Positions 1 to 8,766 of a DNA stretch of 64,000 nucleotides are shown one piece after another. Position numbers and translations under genes: made by a program. Source of the stretch: Pseudomonadota bacterium (GTDB lineage Bacteria; Myxococcota_A; Polyangia; Polyangiales; Polyangiaceae); the NCBI GenBank assembly GCA_023431345.1, contig JAEYWK010000140.1, positions 33,650 through 97,649 of the forward strand, written 5' to 3'. Each line of letters opens with the position of its first letter. Position 1 is the first letter of the stretch. The notes below the pieces were generated by a model. The model worked only from the letters and a program-made list of their open reading frames with translations, had not been told where the DNA came from and made no database searches.

Positions 1-819
1 CTGGCTCACTTTGCTCCAGGTCTGCGCGCCGTCCGCGCTGTAGAAAACGCCGGCGTGGTTCTGCTGCCAAACGTGCTCGGGCGCGCTCTCGCAGCGAGCG
101 ACGAAGTGCGGGTCGTGACCCCACTCTGCGGCCGGATCAGGCAGGTAGTCGTTGAGCATTCCGCGGTTTCGGCTCTGCCAAGTCTTGCCGCCATCGCGCG
201 TCTCGAGCACCCCCGCCGTCGAGACGGCGATGAGCATGCGCTCGGGGTCTCGCGGATCGACGGCGATGGAGTGGATACCGGCTGCGAACTCGCCGTCGGA
301 CGCGGGCGTCCCATACCAATGGGTGACCCCGTTGCCGGGCCCTGCGAACAGATCGCCGCCGCGTGACTCGTGGTTCCACAGCGGTAGGTTCAGCTCGAAG
401 CTGGCGCCGTCGTCGTGGCTGGTGAAGAGCCCGCCCGGAATGGTGCCGACGTGGATTTGTCCGGGCCTGCCGAAGGCGATCACCCACAGCTTGAGCAAGG
501 TGGCGTCACGCGCGCGGAGGCCCTGCTGCGCGTCCGCATCGCTGGCGTTAGGATCAGGATCCGGATGGGCGAGGTACTTGGCGCCGGCCGGGTACTTGAT
601 CTGCGTCGCGTCCTGCCAGGTGACGCCGTCATCGTTCGAGCGCGAAAGCTTGGCGCCCCAATGGCCGTGGCCCAGCGCGGCCCACAACGCGCCGCTGTTG
701 GGGTCGCGCGTGACGAAGTTGACGCCGACGCCGGCGTGCCCAACCAGGCGAGGCCGCCATGCGCCGCCTGCCCTTTCGACCATGAACGTGCCCTTGCGAG
801 TTCCGACCAAGATGCGCAT
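1..819 (-). CDS. BNR/sialidase-like beta-propeller protein (3' end outside window)
   Basis: The protein begins MRILVGTRKGTFM and has recurring Asp-box-like blades such as SNDGVTW, SHDDGASF and TRDGGKTW, spaced as in BNR-repeat (exo-alpha-sialidase or sortilin-type) beta-propellers. No signal peptide is visible, so it is probably cytoplasmic. At least 273 residues are present and the C-terminus lies beyond base 1. The ATG at 819-817 is preceded by a weak purine-rich stretch (AAGGTGG). It lies 42 bases downstream of the MoaD-like gene on the same strand. That pairing is, as I recall, frequent in other bacteria, but no reaction is assigned to it. True sialidase activity should not be assumed. 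Confidence 0.75.
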   Translation of the reverse strand, partial: MRILVGTRKGTFMVERAGGAWRPRLVGHAGVGVNFVTRDPNSGALWAALGHGHWGAKLSRSNDDGVTWQDATQIKYPAGAKYLAHPDPDPNASDADAQQGLRARDATLLKLWVIAFGRPGQIHVGTIPGGLFTSHDDGASFELNLPLWNHESRGGDLFAGPGNGVTHWYGTPASDGEFAAGIHSIAVDPRDPERMLIAVSTAGVLETRDGGKTWQSRNRGMLNDYLPDPAAEWGHDPHFVARCESAPEHVWQQNHAGVFYSADGAQTWSKVSQ

Positions 820-861
820 GCCACCTTGTGTCTCGGTTGCTCCGGCGGCGCAACCGTCCGC

Positions 862-1140
862 TCAGCCGCCGCTCAAGGCTTGCATGATCAGCACCCGCGC
901 GTCGGGGGCGACGCGATCGCTCAGGCGCGTGCGATCGCGGATGCGCTCGTCGCCCACGAAAATGTTGACGTGCGTGCGCAGGCAGCCGCGCTCGTCGCAG
1001 ACGTAGAAAGCAAAGCCGGGGGCGATTCGCTCCACGGCTTGGATCACGTCCGCGACCGTGCCTGCTTCCACCGTCAGCGCTCGATCGCGCAGCGCGGGTA
1101 GGAGCTCCCACAAGTGCTTGGTGACCTCGACGCTGGCCAT
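862..1140 (-). CDS. MoaD/ThiS-family ubiquitin-like sulfur carrier
   Basis: The 92-residue protein has the size of MoaD/ThiS beta-grasp proteins and ends in ALSGG, the C-terminal Gly-Gly that an E1-like enzyme adenylates and thiocarboxylates. The start is the ATG at 1140; the codon two residues upstream is not needed. A TATAAT hexamer lies nine bases before this start, so it may have its own promoter although the desaturase ends only 29 bases upstream. Its partner downstream is a BNR propeller, not a molybdopterin or thiamin gene, so a role outside those pathways is possible. The family call is firm; the pathway is unknown. Confidence 0.8.
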   Translation of the reverse strand: MASVEVTKHLWELLPALRDRALTVEAGTVADVIQAVERIAPGFAFYVCDERGCLRTHVNIFVGDERIRDRTRLSDRVAPDARVLIMQALSGG

Positions 1141-1149
1141 GGCCAGACC

Positions 1150-1155
1150 ATTATA
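1150..1155 (-). promoter_or_regulatory. -10 hexamer TATAAT close to moaD-like start
   Basis: TATAAT on the minus strand ends nine bases before the ATG of the MoaD-like gene. A transcript starting seven bases past the hexamer would have a leader of about three bases. No convincing -35 is visible. Confidence 0.45.
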
Positions 1156-1169
1156 CCCTGCGCGGGCCC

Positions 1170-1976
1170 TCACCAAAACTGGCGGAGCAGCTGCGAGGCA
1201 GGGATGCGCGGGCGGATGCTGGCGTGCAGCTCGGGGAGCTTCGACCAATGCAGGCCCGGCTGCATGTGGTGAGCGGTGTGTAGCCCGAGGTTGCAGGTGA
1301 GGTAGTTGAACAACGAGTGCTCGCGGTTCACGCTCGCCTCGACGTGATCGGTGGCGGGGTGGCCGGCGTGGTGCTCGTAGGTGGCGTAGCAGGTATGGAG
1401 CAGCGTGAGCAGGCTCGGGACGATGAACACGAGCAGGTAGCCGAGCGGATTGTAGTAGAGGCCGGCCGCGATCAGCGCGTAGCACGGCACTTTCATCAGC
1501 AGGTAGCGTCGCAGCAGGTGCGGGTGACGGAGGCCAATGCGATACACGTCCACCTGGTGGTGGAAGAACGTGTGCAGCGTGTACTCCAAGCGCCCCATCT
1601 GGCTGCCGTCGCTGCGGGTCCAGTGCGACTCGTCGGGGTTCGCGCAAGGAGGTTGGTTCAAGTAGTTCAGGTGGTGCCCCAGGTTGTGATGTAACACCCA
1701 GGTATAAGGGCCGACGCCGGTCTGTAGCGCCAAGACCACGTCGTAGACGCGGTTGAGCACCCGCGAGCGGAATACGTTGACGTGCTGATGGTGGTGGTTG
1801 AACGCCGCCACCACTGTGCTGACCGCCACTACCGCCGGCAGCGCCAGCAGGGCGACCAGCGGTGACGCCCAGGCGTACAGCGCGAGGTGCAGCGCGAACG
1901 ACGCCAGCACCACCGCGATCGGACGCCAGTCTTCCGTGTACCGAAGGAGGCCACCACGGGCCGAGCTATCACTCAT
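1170..1976 (-). CDS. Fatty acid desaturase, membrane di-iron type
   Basis: The 268-residue protein has hydrophobic helices around residues 20-60 and 165-190. It carries the histidine clusters of membrane fatty acid desaturases: NHHHQH near residue 63, HNLGHH near 98, HTFFHH near 135 and HTAHH near 243. These bind the di-iron centre that inserts a double bond into an acyl chain at the inner membrane. The start is the ATG at 1976, where similarity to the family begins; longer in-frame extensions upstream are not protein-like. It is the first gene of a minus-strand run with the MoaD-like and BNR genes. Substrate and position specificity cannot be read from the sequence. Confidence 0.85.
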   Translation of the reverse strand: MSDSSARGGLLRYTEDWRPIAVVLASFALHLALYAWASPLVALLALPAVVAVSTVVAAFNHHHQHVNVFRSRVLNRVYDVVLALQTGVGPYTWVLHHNLGHHLNYLNQPPCANPDESHWTRSDGSQMGRLEYTLHTFFHHQVDVYRIGLRHPHLLRRYLLMKVPCYALIAAGLYYNPLGYLLVFIVPSLLTLLHTCYATYEHHAGHPATDHVEASVNREHSLFNYLTCNLGLHTAHHMQPGLHWSKLPELHASIRPRIPASQLLRQFW

Positions 1977-2230
1977 TGGGGCGGGCCCCCATAGCGCGGT
2001 CCACGGCTGCTTGCAGCGAAACGTCGCGACGCGCCCTCGGAGCGGCTTTTTTTGTGCGCCATCCACCCGATCTCGCGCGCGGCCGCAGGTGGGTCGCGCG
2101 GCCCCGGCAGGTCTCGCCGCCACCCCCCGGCACGCGGGGCCGGCTCGGATTGACTCAGAGGATGGCGACGCGGCCGGCAATCGATGGCCGCGCGTCCTCG
2201 TGGCCGTGTCGGGCGTCGAGGATGCGCGCT

Positions 2231-3607
2231 TCAGCGCAAACCGAGCCGGGGCTTGCAACCGAGCCGCACGTCGACCCGTCCGGCCTGAAACCGAGCGCAG
2301 GTGCACGGGCAGACCTTGATCTTCGACGGGCGCTCCGGGTCGTCGTAGTACCAGCCGCCGTTGGGATTCTTGCTGCACGCGGCCAGCGACGAGATGCTCG
2401 GCACCTCCTCCGCGCCGCCGGACGCGGGGGTGTAGACGACCTGCACCTTGCCCGTGTCGAGCTTCATGCCGTCTGGCGGCGGCGGCAGCTGGTATTCGCA
2501 AGCCAGGCCGCGATTGGTGATGTTGTTCAGCGCGTCGACGAAGGTGCGGGTCACGTCGCCGGCGTCGGTCAAGAACGCTTTCGTGCTCCCTCCAGCGCGC
2601 GCGTAGTTGTCCAGGTTGAACTTGGCGACGTCGCCGACTCCGATCACGAAGGTGCGGATGTGCTCCGGGCTCTCGTAGCCGGCGCGTGCGGCTTGCGAGA
2701 TCTGACCAGGGTCGTTCTCGCACTGCGTGGGAAACCCGTCGGTAACGAGCACGATCAGCGTAGCGCGCCCCGGGTTGTCTTGGGCCCAGGAGCGCGCGTA
2801 GCTGACCGCGCCCTCGAGCGCTGGCACGGTCGGCGTGAGCCCGCCCGGCGTCACCTCGTCCATCGCGGCCGCCAAATCGAGCCCGACTTCGGAGACGAGC
2901 CCGATCGGCACGCGCGGCTCGGCGTACGCCGCCGGGTCGCAGTCGCGCCCGTCGTTGCCGGCGCCGCTCAAGCTGAAGAAGCCGATTCCGGCGCGAATGT
3001 CGGCCGCGCTCGGGTCTTCGGTGAAGCTCTCCACCGCGTCACGCAGAGCCTCCCAGCGCGTCATGCTGCCGCCCTTGACGGGTAGCCCCATCGATTGCGA
3101 GCGATCCATGATCACGAAGAGATCTACCGGTACGGCTTCGGCTTCGACTGACACGCCATTGCAGGCTTCGCCGTCGTCGCTGCCTTCGTCGGCGCCAGCT
3201 CCGCGGCCGTCGTCCCCGCCGCTGCCTTCGTCCTCGCCACCATCGTCGCTCGTTGCTGCCGCGCCGGCGGCGCCTGCGCTGGAAGGCGCGCCCCCTGGCG
3301 CGGCGCCCCCGGCCTCGACGCTGGTAGCCCCGCCCTGGTTGTCGCCGCTCAGATCGATGGGAAGCCCCGGACAGGCTACGCCATTGTCGCCGCTCGTCGC
3401 GCCGGCGTTGCTCGCCGTGCCAGCGGCTGCGGTCGCGGATTTGCCGGCGCTGCCCGCCGAGCTGGGCGAGCCGCCGCTGCTCGCGCGCGTGCCGGCGCTG
3501 CCGCCGGGGTTGTGGTCGACGGTGCTGCCTGCGTCGTCACTGCAAGCGGAGGCGACGCCAAGCAGCAGCGTCGCGATCAGGGCTATCGAGCTCGATCGTC
3601 TGAGCAT
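2231..3607 (-). CDS. VWA-domain lipoprotein, MIDAS intact
   Basis: A signal peptide ending ...LLGVASAC predicts lipidation, followed by a Gly/Ala/Ser-rich linker to about residue 150. A von Willebrand A domain follows with all MIDAS elements: DRSQS, the Thr in GGLTPT and the Asp in LVTDG. The C-terminus has a Cys-containing module with GGWYYDDP and a final GC pair. The chosen start (3607) has AGGAAG just upstream. An ATG at 3619 overlaps the TGA of the preceding gene (ATGA), so translation is probably coupled either way. It is the last of four minus-strand secreted-protein genes. It probably binds a protein ligand through a metal at the cell surface; the ligand is unknown. Confidence 0.85.
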   Translation of the reverse strand: MLRRSSSIALIATLLLGVASACSDDAGSTVDHNPGGSAGTRASSGGSPSSAGSAGKSATAAAGTASNAGATSGDNGVACPGLPIDLSGDNQGGATSVEAGGAAPGGAPSSAGAAGAAATSDDGGEDEGSGGDDGRGAGADEGSDDGEACNGVSVEAEAVPVDLFVIMDRSQSMGLPVKGGSMTRWEALRDAVESFTEDPSAADIRAGIGFFSLSGAGNDGRDCDPAAYAEPRVPIGLVSEVGLDLAAAMDEVTPGGLTPTVPALEGAVSYARSWAQDNPGRATLIVLVTDGFPTQCENDPGQISQAARAGYESPEHIRTFVIGVGDVAKFNLDNYARAGGSTKAFLTDAGDVTRTFVDALNNITNRGLACEYQLPPPPDGMKLDTGKVQVVYTPASGGAEEVPSISSLAACSKNPNGGWYYDDPERPSKIKVCPCTCARFQAGRVDVRLGCKPRLGLR

Positions 3608-3615
3608 GTTCTTCC

Positions 3616-4860
3616 TCATTTCACCGTCGGACAACCGTAGACGACGTCGATGCGTCGCGCGCCTTCACGCTCGATTCGCTGGCAGGCGTCACCAGCCAGC
3701 ACCAGCTTGGTAGGCGAGTCGCTGCTGACGTCCCAGCCCGCGCCGTCTTCGAACGGTACGACGCCGCAGTCGACCGCGACGTTGACGAGCTTCTTGTCGG
3801 CGACGACGGCTCCGAGATCCACCTCACACGAGCGCACCAAATGCGTGGTGATGTCGATGAACGTTTGCGTCAGCGCTTCGACGCCGCCCTCCGCCGACAC
3901 GGCGTAATAGTCGGGCCCCGCGCTCGGGCTCGGGACGCCGCCGGCAGTCGCGAAGGCGTCCAGGTAGTCGGAGTAGCTCTCCGTGCCGGGTATGCCGACG
4001 ACGAAGGTGGGGACGCCCGCCGCCGACAGCGCCGCGATCTTATCGATCACGGCCGCGTCATCGAGGCAGTACGACCCTTCGCCATCGCAGCAGTTGCCCT
4101 GATTCGAAGGGCAAAGGCCATCGAGGTTGGGGGTGCAACGATCGGCGGTGCAGCGCGTGCTGGTGGAGCCGCAGTTCGGACCGCCGTCGGTCGCGAGCAG
4201 CACGAAACGATCGCCCGTCAGGTCTTTGCCGGGGCCGGTCGTGAAGTAGGCCAGCGCCGCGTCGAGCGCCGCCGCCGTCGGCGTGCCGCCGCCGGGGCCG
4301 GTCGCATCGAGGGCTTCCATCACGCGACTGGCGCTGCGGGTCCCGGGCTCGATGCTCACTTGGATCGCCGCGGGCCCGCTCGGGACTTCACAGCAGCCCT
4401 CGAAGCAATCGAGCGGGATCTCTGCTTCCTCACCGAAAGGGTAGAGCAGCAGACCGAAGCTCATCTCCTCCTCTACCGCCGACAGCGCGGGCGCCAGCGC
4501 CGCCTTGAGCGCCTCCCATTTCTTGAGCTCGAAGCCGGAGGGCTGGTCGTCCATGCTGCTCGACTTGTCGATGACGAGCAGCACGTTCGCGGCGCTGAAG
4601 CTGGCTTCGACCGATGTCGCTCCACACTCGTCCAAGCCGTCGAAGCTGTCGCAGGCGGCGACGGTCGGCCCCGCGGGCTGCCCCGCCGCCGCTGCGTCGC
4701 CGGTGCCTCCCGCGCCCAGGTTCAAATCGATACCGACCCCACCCGTGCCGCCTCGGCCCCCTGCGGCCGATTCTGCGCTGGGGGCTGTGCCCTTGCACGC
4801 GCCGAAGAGGCCGAGCAGGAGCGAGACGCTGAGCACGCGAACGGAGCGGATGGGGCTCAT
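3616..4860 (-). CDS. VWA-domain lipoprotein, MIDAS intact
   Basis: The 414-residue protein has a lipoprotein signal (LLLGLFGAC), a short Gly-rich linker and a VWA domain from about residue 88. MIDAS residues are DKSSS near 97, the Thr in GGGTPTAA and the Asp in LLATDGG. A Cys-rich insertion follows (several CxxxxC spacings around CPSNQGNCC), which is unusual for VWA and may be disulfide-braced. The C-terminal module ends VVYGCP, like its two paralogues. It starts 33 bases after the Dickkopf-like gene and its stop overlaps an ATG of the next VWA gene, so the cluster reads as one operon. Confidence 0.87.
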   Translation of the reverse strand: MSPIRSVRVLSVSLLLGLFGACKGTAPSAESAAGGRGGTGGVGIDLNLGAGGTGDAAAAGQPAGPTVAACDSFDGLDECGATSVEASFSAANVLLVIDKSSSMDDQPSGFELKKWEALKAALAPALSAVEEEMSFGLLLYPFGEEAEIPLDCFEGCCEVPSGPAAIQVSIEPGTRSASRVMEALDATGPGGGTPTAAALDAALAYFTTGPGKDLTGDRFVLLATDGGPNCGSTSTRCTADRCTPNLDGLCPSNQGNCCDGEGSYCLDDAAVIDKIAALSAAGVPTFVVGIPGTESYSDYLDAFATAGGVPSPSAGPDYYAVSAEGGVEALTQTFIDITTHLVRSCEVDLGAVVADKKLVNVAVDCGVVPFEDGAGWDVSSDSPTKLVLAGDACQRIEREGARRIDVVYGCPTVK

Positions 4861-4893
4861 GGCTGGTACGAACGGTGAAGGGCGCTTTGCGAC

Positions 4894-6120
4894 TCAGTAG
4901 CTGGCGGGCACGCAGCTCTGACCTTCGTTCTTGATGTCCGGCACGGTGCCTTCCGGGCACGTTCCGTCGCCGGGCGGGGTGTCGAAGCAGTTGCCGCCTT
5001 CCTCGATCACGCTCGGCGGGCAGTACGGCGTGTCCCAATCGGGCGGACAGGGGTCGGGTTCGACGTCGATGGTGTTGGTGCCGGCCATCGAGGGGGAGGC
5101 GTGCACCGACGGAATGTAGGCGCCGCCGAAGCCCTGACTTTTGAAGACCGAAAAGTCGATCCATACCTCGTAGACCACCCGATAGTCCCAGTTGGGGGCG
5201 CTCGGGTCGGCGGCGAAGTTTTCGTCGGTCAGCGGCGAATCGCTGGTCAGGCAGTAGCCGCAGCCGTTCAGGTTGCGGTCGATCGACGTCGCAACGCCCA
5301 CGATCGCCGACGCATCGCCCGTGATCATTTTGCCTTCTCCGCCCGTGACGCCGAGCGTGCCGTAGCCGCAAGGTGCGTCCGGATTCTCGGAGACATAGTC
5401 GACCTTGAAGTCGAGGACGGTGTTGCCCTTGCTGTCGACGAGCACTAGCTCGACGTGATCGCTGCCGAGCAAGTCATCGAAGGTGTGCGGGCCCTTCGCC
5501 TTGCCGCCCATGGGGCCGGCTTTCATGCCCATGGGGCCGTCTTTCATGCCCATCGGACCCGCCATCGTCCGGTTCAGCCAGCCAGCGGAGGCGTTGACGC
5601 CGTAAGTGTTGTCGACGAAGCGCGGGTCGAACGTGACGCGCAGGTGCAAGTAGGTCTTGCCGCCGATGGTCTCGATCACCTGCTCGATCACGCCGCTCGG
5701 ATCGTCGGGGGTGAGGTCGCCCTCGCCTGCGTAGCAAATGGTGGCCGGGGGCGCGAGCACCGTGACTGGCTCGCCGCCAGACATCTCGCACGTGCCGCCG
5801 CACTGCGTCGCCGTCGCAGGGCCGCAGCCGGTGGTGAGAGGGCGTGAGCTCGGCCCGCCGCCGCCGAAATGGGGGCCGGGGCTGGTCGCGATGCTGTTCG
5901 GCCCGCTCGTGCAGCGGTCGCTACGACACAAGCCGCTCGCGCAATCGGCCGCGTCGCCGCAGACGCTGCCGTCGGCGAGATCCTTACCCCCACGGGAGCC
6001 GCCGTTCTTCGAAGGTGAGCCGCTATCACCGCCGTCTCCGGTGCTTCCGCAAGCGGAGGCGCCGACGAGGCTGAGCGAGAGCGCGAACGCCGCGAGCGTG
6101 GAATGACGAGAATGCCGCAT
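4894..6120 (-). CDS. Cys-rich lipoprotein with Dickkopf-like motif and heptad repeat
   Basis: The start at 6120 is chosen because AAAGG precedes it and a lipoprotein signal (SLVGASAC) follows at once. Near residues 50-75 there is a spacing CGDAADCASGLC typical of Dickkopf-N-like cysteine motifs. A heptad repeat, roughly GPMGMK plus one residue in three copies, sits near residues 185-207. The remaining 200 residues look like a beta-rich domain of unknown family, ending in another Cys-rich tail. It is embedded between VWA lipoprotein genes with gaps of 38 and 33 bases, so it is a candidate ligand or scaffold for them. No enzyme motif is visible. Confidence 0.75.
   Translation of the reverse strand: MRHSRHSTLAAFALSLSLVGASACGSTGDGGDSGSPSKNGGSRGGKDLADGSVCGDAADCASGLCRSDRCTSGPNSIATSPGPHFGGGGPSSRPLTTGCGPATATQCGGTCEMSGGEPVTVLAPPATICYAGEGDLTPDDPSGVIEQVIETIGGKTYLHLRVTFDPRFVDNTYGVNASAGWLNRTMAGPMGMKDGPMGMKAGPMGGKAKGPHTFDDLLGSDHVELVLVDSKGNTVLDFKVDYVSENPDAPCGYGTLGVTGGEGKMITGDASAIVGVATSIDRNLNGCGYCLTSDSPLTDENFAADPSAPNWDYRVVYEVWIDFSVFKSQGFGGAYIPSVHASPSMAGTNTIDVEPDPCPPDWDTPYCPPSVIEEGGNCFDTPPGDGTCPEGTVPDIKNEGQSCVPASY
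5500..5562 (-). repeat. Three 21-base tandem units inside the Cys-rich lipoprotein gene
   Basis: Three consecutive 21-base units encode (D/A)GPMGMK-like heptads, the last with GG instead of GM. They keep the reading frame, so copy number could vary without breaking the protein. Confidence 0.75.
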
Positions 6121-6158
6121 GTCTTGACCTTTCTTACGAGGACCCGTGAGAGCCCTGC

Positions 6159-7331
6159 TCACTTCACCAACACTTCGGTTTCGCAACCCACCGTAAACGC
6201 CAAGCGCCCGCCGGGAGCCGAGACGCGATCGCAGCTCGCTCCGCACAGCTTCACCGAGGTGGGCGCGGCCGGATCGTCGTAGTACCAGCCGCCCGCCTCG
6301 GGGTCGCAGCCAGTGTCGCTCGGCACGTTGTAGATCGTAGAGAGCGAGCAGCTCGAGTCTTGATAGGCGACGTTCACGAGCCCGTAGTCGAGCGCCGTGC
6401 CGCCGCTGGGCTCGGGCAGCTTGAGCTCACACGGGATGCTCGCCGCGCCGCGGATCGAGTTGAGCGCCTGCAGCACCTGCTGCTCGACGTCCCGATCCCC
6501 GATCAGGTAGGCCTTGTCCGTCCCGCCCGCTTGCGCGATTTTCTGCAAGTTGTCGAGGAACGGCCCGACGCCGAGCACGTAGGTTTGAATGCCTGGCTCG
6601 CCGCTCCGACAGTCGGCGGCCGCCTGTACCGCGTCGTCGAGCGTGGGACAGCAGTCGCCGGCGGAGCAGCTCATCGGTGCCTTCGGCTCACCGTCCGTGA
6701 GCAGCAGCAGCACCACCGAGTGGCCCGCGTTGGCCGTCTTCCAGTCCTTGGCGTAGCCGCACGCGCCGCGAATGGCGGCGCCCGTCGGCGTCTCGCCGAT
6801 GGGCTCACGCTCGGCGAGTGAGCGCAGCACCTCCTCGTGATCGAGCGTCACGGGCACGCTGGGGCTCGCGTAGTCGTCGGGCGAGCAGGACGTTTTCCCG
6901 ATGGGCTGGAAGCCGAAGTAGCCGACGCCAACGCGGATCCGCGCGCTGGCCTGGTCGCGCAAGAACGTGGTCGTCGCTCGCTCGATCGCGTCGAGGCGGG
7001 TGACGCCGCCCACGTCGTTCAACATCGAGCCCGACTGATCGAACATGATGTAGATATCGAGCGGAATGGCCTCGCCCTCGTAGGCCTGCGCCGCGCAGAT
7101 GGCGTCGTCGGTCGTCACTTCGCAGCCATTGGCGCTGATGCTCGACCCCGAGCCGGAGCTCGTGCCGCCTTTGGCCGCGCCGAGGTCGAGATCGAGCCCC
7201 GGTTTGCCGCCCTTGCCTGCGTTCACCTCAGTGGGATCTTTGTCGCCTGAGCACGCGGCGAGCGCGAGCAAGGCGCCGAGACCGACGGCGATCGAGCGAA
7301 GAGCCGAGCGTGACTCAGATTTCTGCTGCAC
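6159..7331 (-). CDS. VWA-domain lipoprotein, MIDAS intact
   Basis: The lipoprotein signal reads ALLALAAC and is followed by a Gly/Ser linker. The VWA domain has the complete MIDAS set: DQSGS, the Thr in GETPTG and the Asp in LLTDGEP. The C-terminal module contains GGWYYDDP and a last Cys pair, matching the VWA gene that ends at 2231. The start is uncertain. The GTG at 7331 puts the signal peptide at the N-terminus; an ATG at 7529 would add 66 residues of unlikely sequence, and neither has a good ribosome site. It is the promoter-proximal gene of the four-gene cluster. Confidence 0.8.
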   Translation of the reverse strand: MQQKSESRSALRSIAVGLGALLALAACSGDKDPTEVNAGKGGKPGLDLDLGAAKGGTSSGSGSSISANGCEVTTDDAICAAQAYEGEAIPLDIYIMFDQSGSMLNDVGGVTRLDAIERATTTFLRDQASARIRVGVGYFGFQPIGKTSCSPDDYASPSVPVTLDHEEVLRSLAEREPIGETPTGAAIRGACGYAKDWKTANAGHSVVLLLLTDGEPKAPMSCSAGDCCPTLDDAVQAAADCRSGEPGIQTYVLGVGPFLDNLQKIAQAGGTDKAYLIGDRDVEQQVLQALNSIRGAASIPCELKLPEPSGGTALDYGLVNVAYQDSSCSLSTIYNVPSDTGCDPEAGGWYYDDPAAPTSVKLCGASCDRVSAPGGRLAFTVGCETEVLVK

Positions 7332-7527
7332 GTGGGGTGATGGAGGCGGGGTCGCCGATTTCTGAGCGCCTTCGGAAAAAGATCCGAGGCTGTCGTCGTC
7401 GAGCCCGCGCTCGACCGGCAGGCGCGCATGGTCGCAGTGGCGCGGTTTTCTGAGCCCTCGCGCGCTTTTTTCAAACTCGATATTTCGTAGCTCGCTGGTT
7501 GCAGAGTCCGCCGCGAGCGCGTATCTC

Positions 7528-8163
7528 ATGGCGATGGCGAACGGGCTGAAGCCCCTTGCGGGGTTGTGCGCGCTGTACTTCGTCTGCGCCGGCTGCGGCT
7601 CTGACGGCGACGCTCACACGAGCTCTACCGCCGGCTCGGCCTCGGCATCGGCATCGGGAGGAGCGGCCGGAGCGCCCTCGAACGCGGGAGGCGCTGGCTC
7701 GAAAGCGAGCGGCAGCGCCGGTGAGGCGGCGCTCGCCGGCGCGTCCGCAGCGGGGGGCAAATCGTCCGGTGGAGGCTCGACGAACGCGGCCGGCTCCGCC
7801 GGTCAAGCCAGCGCAGGCGCCGGTGGTGGGCCGCCGCCGGCCGTCGACGGGCGCTCGATCTACGCGCTCGAGTGTCACGGTGACTCCAAAGACTGCCATC
7901 TCGGGACGGTTCCCTGCTTCGGGGTCAGCAGCCCGACGCCGAACGTCGCCGCCGGCTGGGCGTGCGCCAACCGCTGCACGGAGAGCGCTGATTGCTCCAG
8001 CGCGCCCTCCGGAGCCGAAGCGAAGGCGAGCTGCGTTGCGTTCAGCTCGTCCGGCCACTGCATGCTGGTGTGCCAAAACGAGAACCGTGCCTTTGCCTGC
8101 CCGGACGGCATGAGCTGCTACACCCCGCCCAAGTCTCCCATCGGTTACTGCCTGTGGCAGTGA
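7528..8163 (+). CDS. Small Cys-rich lipoprotein of unknown function
   Basis: The 211-residue protein has a signal ending VCAGCG, so it is probably lipidated. About 100 residues of Gly/Ala/Ser linker follow, then a compact C-terminal domain with ten or more cysteines (ECHGDSKDC, CANRCTESADC, CMLVC, SCYTPP) that is probably disulfide-bonded outside the cytoplasm. The ATG at 7534 is an equally good start. It is divergent from the VWA operon. The linker-plus-Cys-domain design matches other lipoproteins here (45663, 58960). I do not recognise the family. Confidence 0.75.
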   Translation: MAMANGLKPLAGLCALYFVCAGCGSDGDAHTSSTAGSASASASGGAAGAPSNAGGAGSKASGSAGEAALAGASAAGGKSSGGGSTNAAGSAGQASAGAGGGPPPAVDGRSIYALECHGDSKDCHLGTVPCFGVSSPTPNVAAGWACANRCTESADCSSAPSGAEAKASCVAFSSSGHCMLVCQNENRAFACPDGMSCYTPPKSPIGYCLWQ

Positions 8164-8285
8164 GCCGCCGCCACCGGCGCTGAGCGCACGCTTGCCCACA
8201 TGGGCGCGCGACGAATTCTCACGGGCGACCACTTATGAGTGGTCCGGAATTGGCCGCGTGTAGACGGCGGAGCCATGTGGAGAAA

Positions 8286-8726
8286 ATGCGCGATACGAAG
8301 CTGAGCTTGCTGCCCGCGGTGAAGGGTGACGTCGATGTTTGCTACGAGAGTGAAACGGCGACGCTGTACTTCCATCGCCGCACGAGGATCTTGCATCATC
8401 AACTTCGCGGCTTCCTCCGTGGCGAAGAGTTCCGCCAGCTGCTGGACGCGGGTTTGCGCGAGATCAAGTCGCGTGGCGTGTCCAAGTGGCTGTCGGACGA
8501 TCGAATGAATGGTCCGATCACCGCGGCCGACGAGGAATGGTCGAAGAAGCACTGGACGCCGCGCGCGATCCGAGCCGGCTGGAAATACTGGGCCGTGGTA
8601 TTTCCCGAAAAGGTGCTCGGACAGATGAACATGCGCCGCTGGATCGAAGCGCACGCCGAAAAGGGCCTCGCCGCTCAAGGCTTTGCGGACCCCGAAGAAG
8701 CCAGGCGCTGGCTCGAAAAGCTCTAG
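8286..8726 (+). CDS. STAS/SEC14-like small protein
   Basis: The 146-residue soluble protein runs beta-strand, helix, then SKWLSDDRMNGPI and a tail rich in Trp/Phe. That pattern resembles small STAS/SEC14-type proteins from other bacteria, in which a conserved W-L-x-D-x-R stretch follows an amphipathic helix. The start at 8286 has GGAG three bases upstream; an ATG at 8235 would add 17 residues with no ribosome site. It stands alone between a lipoprotein and a minus-strand gene, so context gives no role. The family assignment is from memory of the motif and moderate. Confidence 0.6.
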   Translation: MRDTKLSLLPAVKGDVDVCYESETATLYFHRRTRILHHQLRGFLRGEEFRQLLDAGLREIKSRGVSKWLSDDRMNGPITAADEEWSKKHWTPRAIRAGWKYWAVVFPEKVLGQMNMRRWIEAHAEKGLAAQGFADPEEARRWLEKL

Positions 8727-8766
8727 CGCTTCAGGCCCGCGACTGACTTGGCCATTCGCGGGCCCG

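Noticed and set aside
1..819. Calling the BNR protein a sialidase
   Set aside because: Asp-box blades alone do not show the Arg triad and catalytic Tyr/Glu of sialidases; only the propeller fold is supported.
2041..2060. T-run at 2047-2053 as a terminator
   Set aside because: No plus-strand gene ends before it, and on the minus strand it reads as an A-run.
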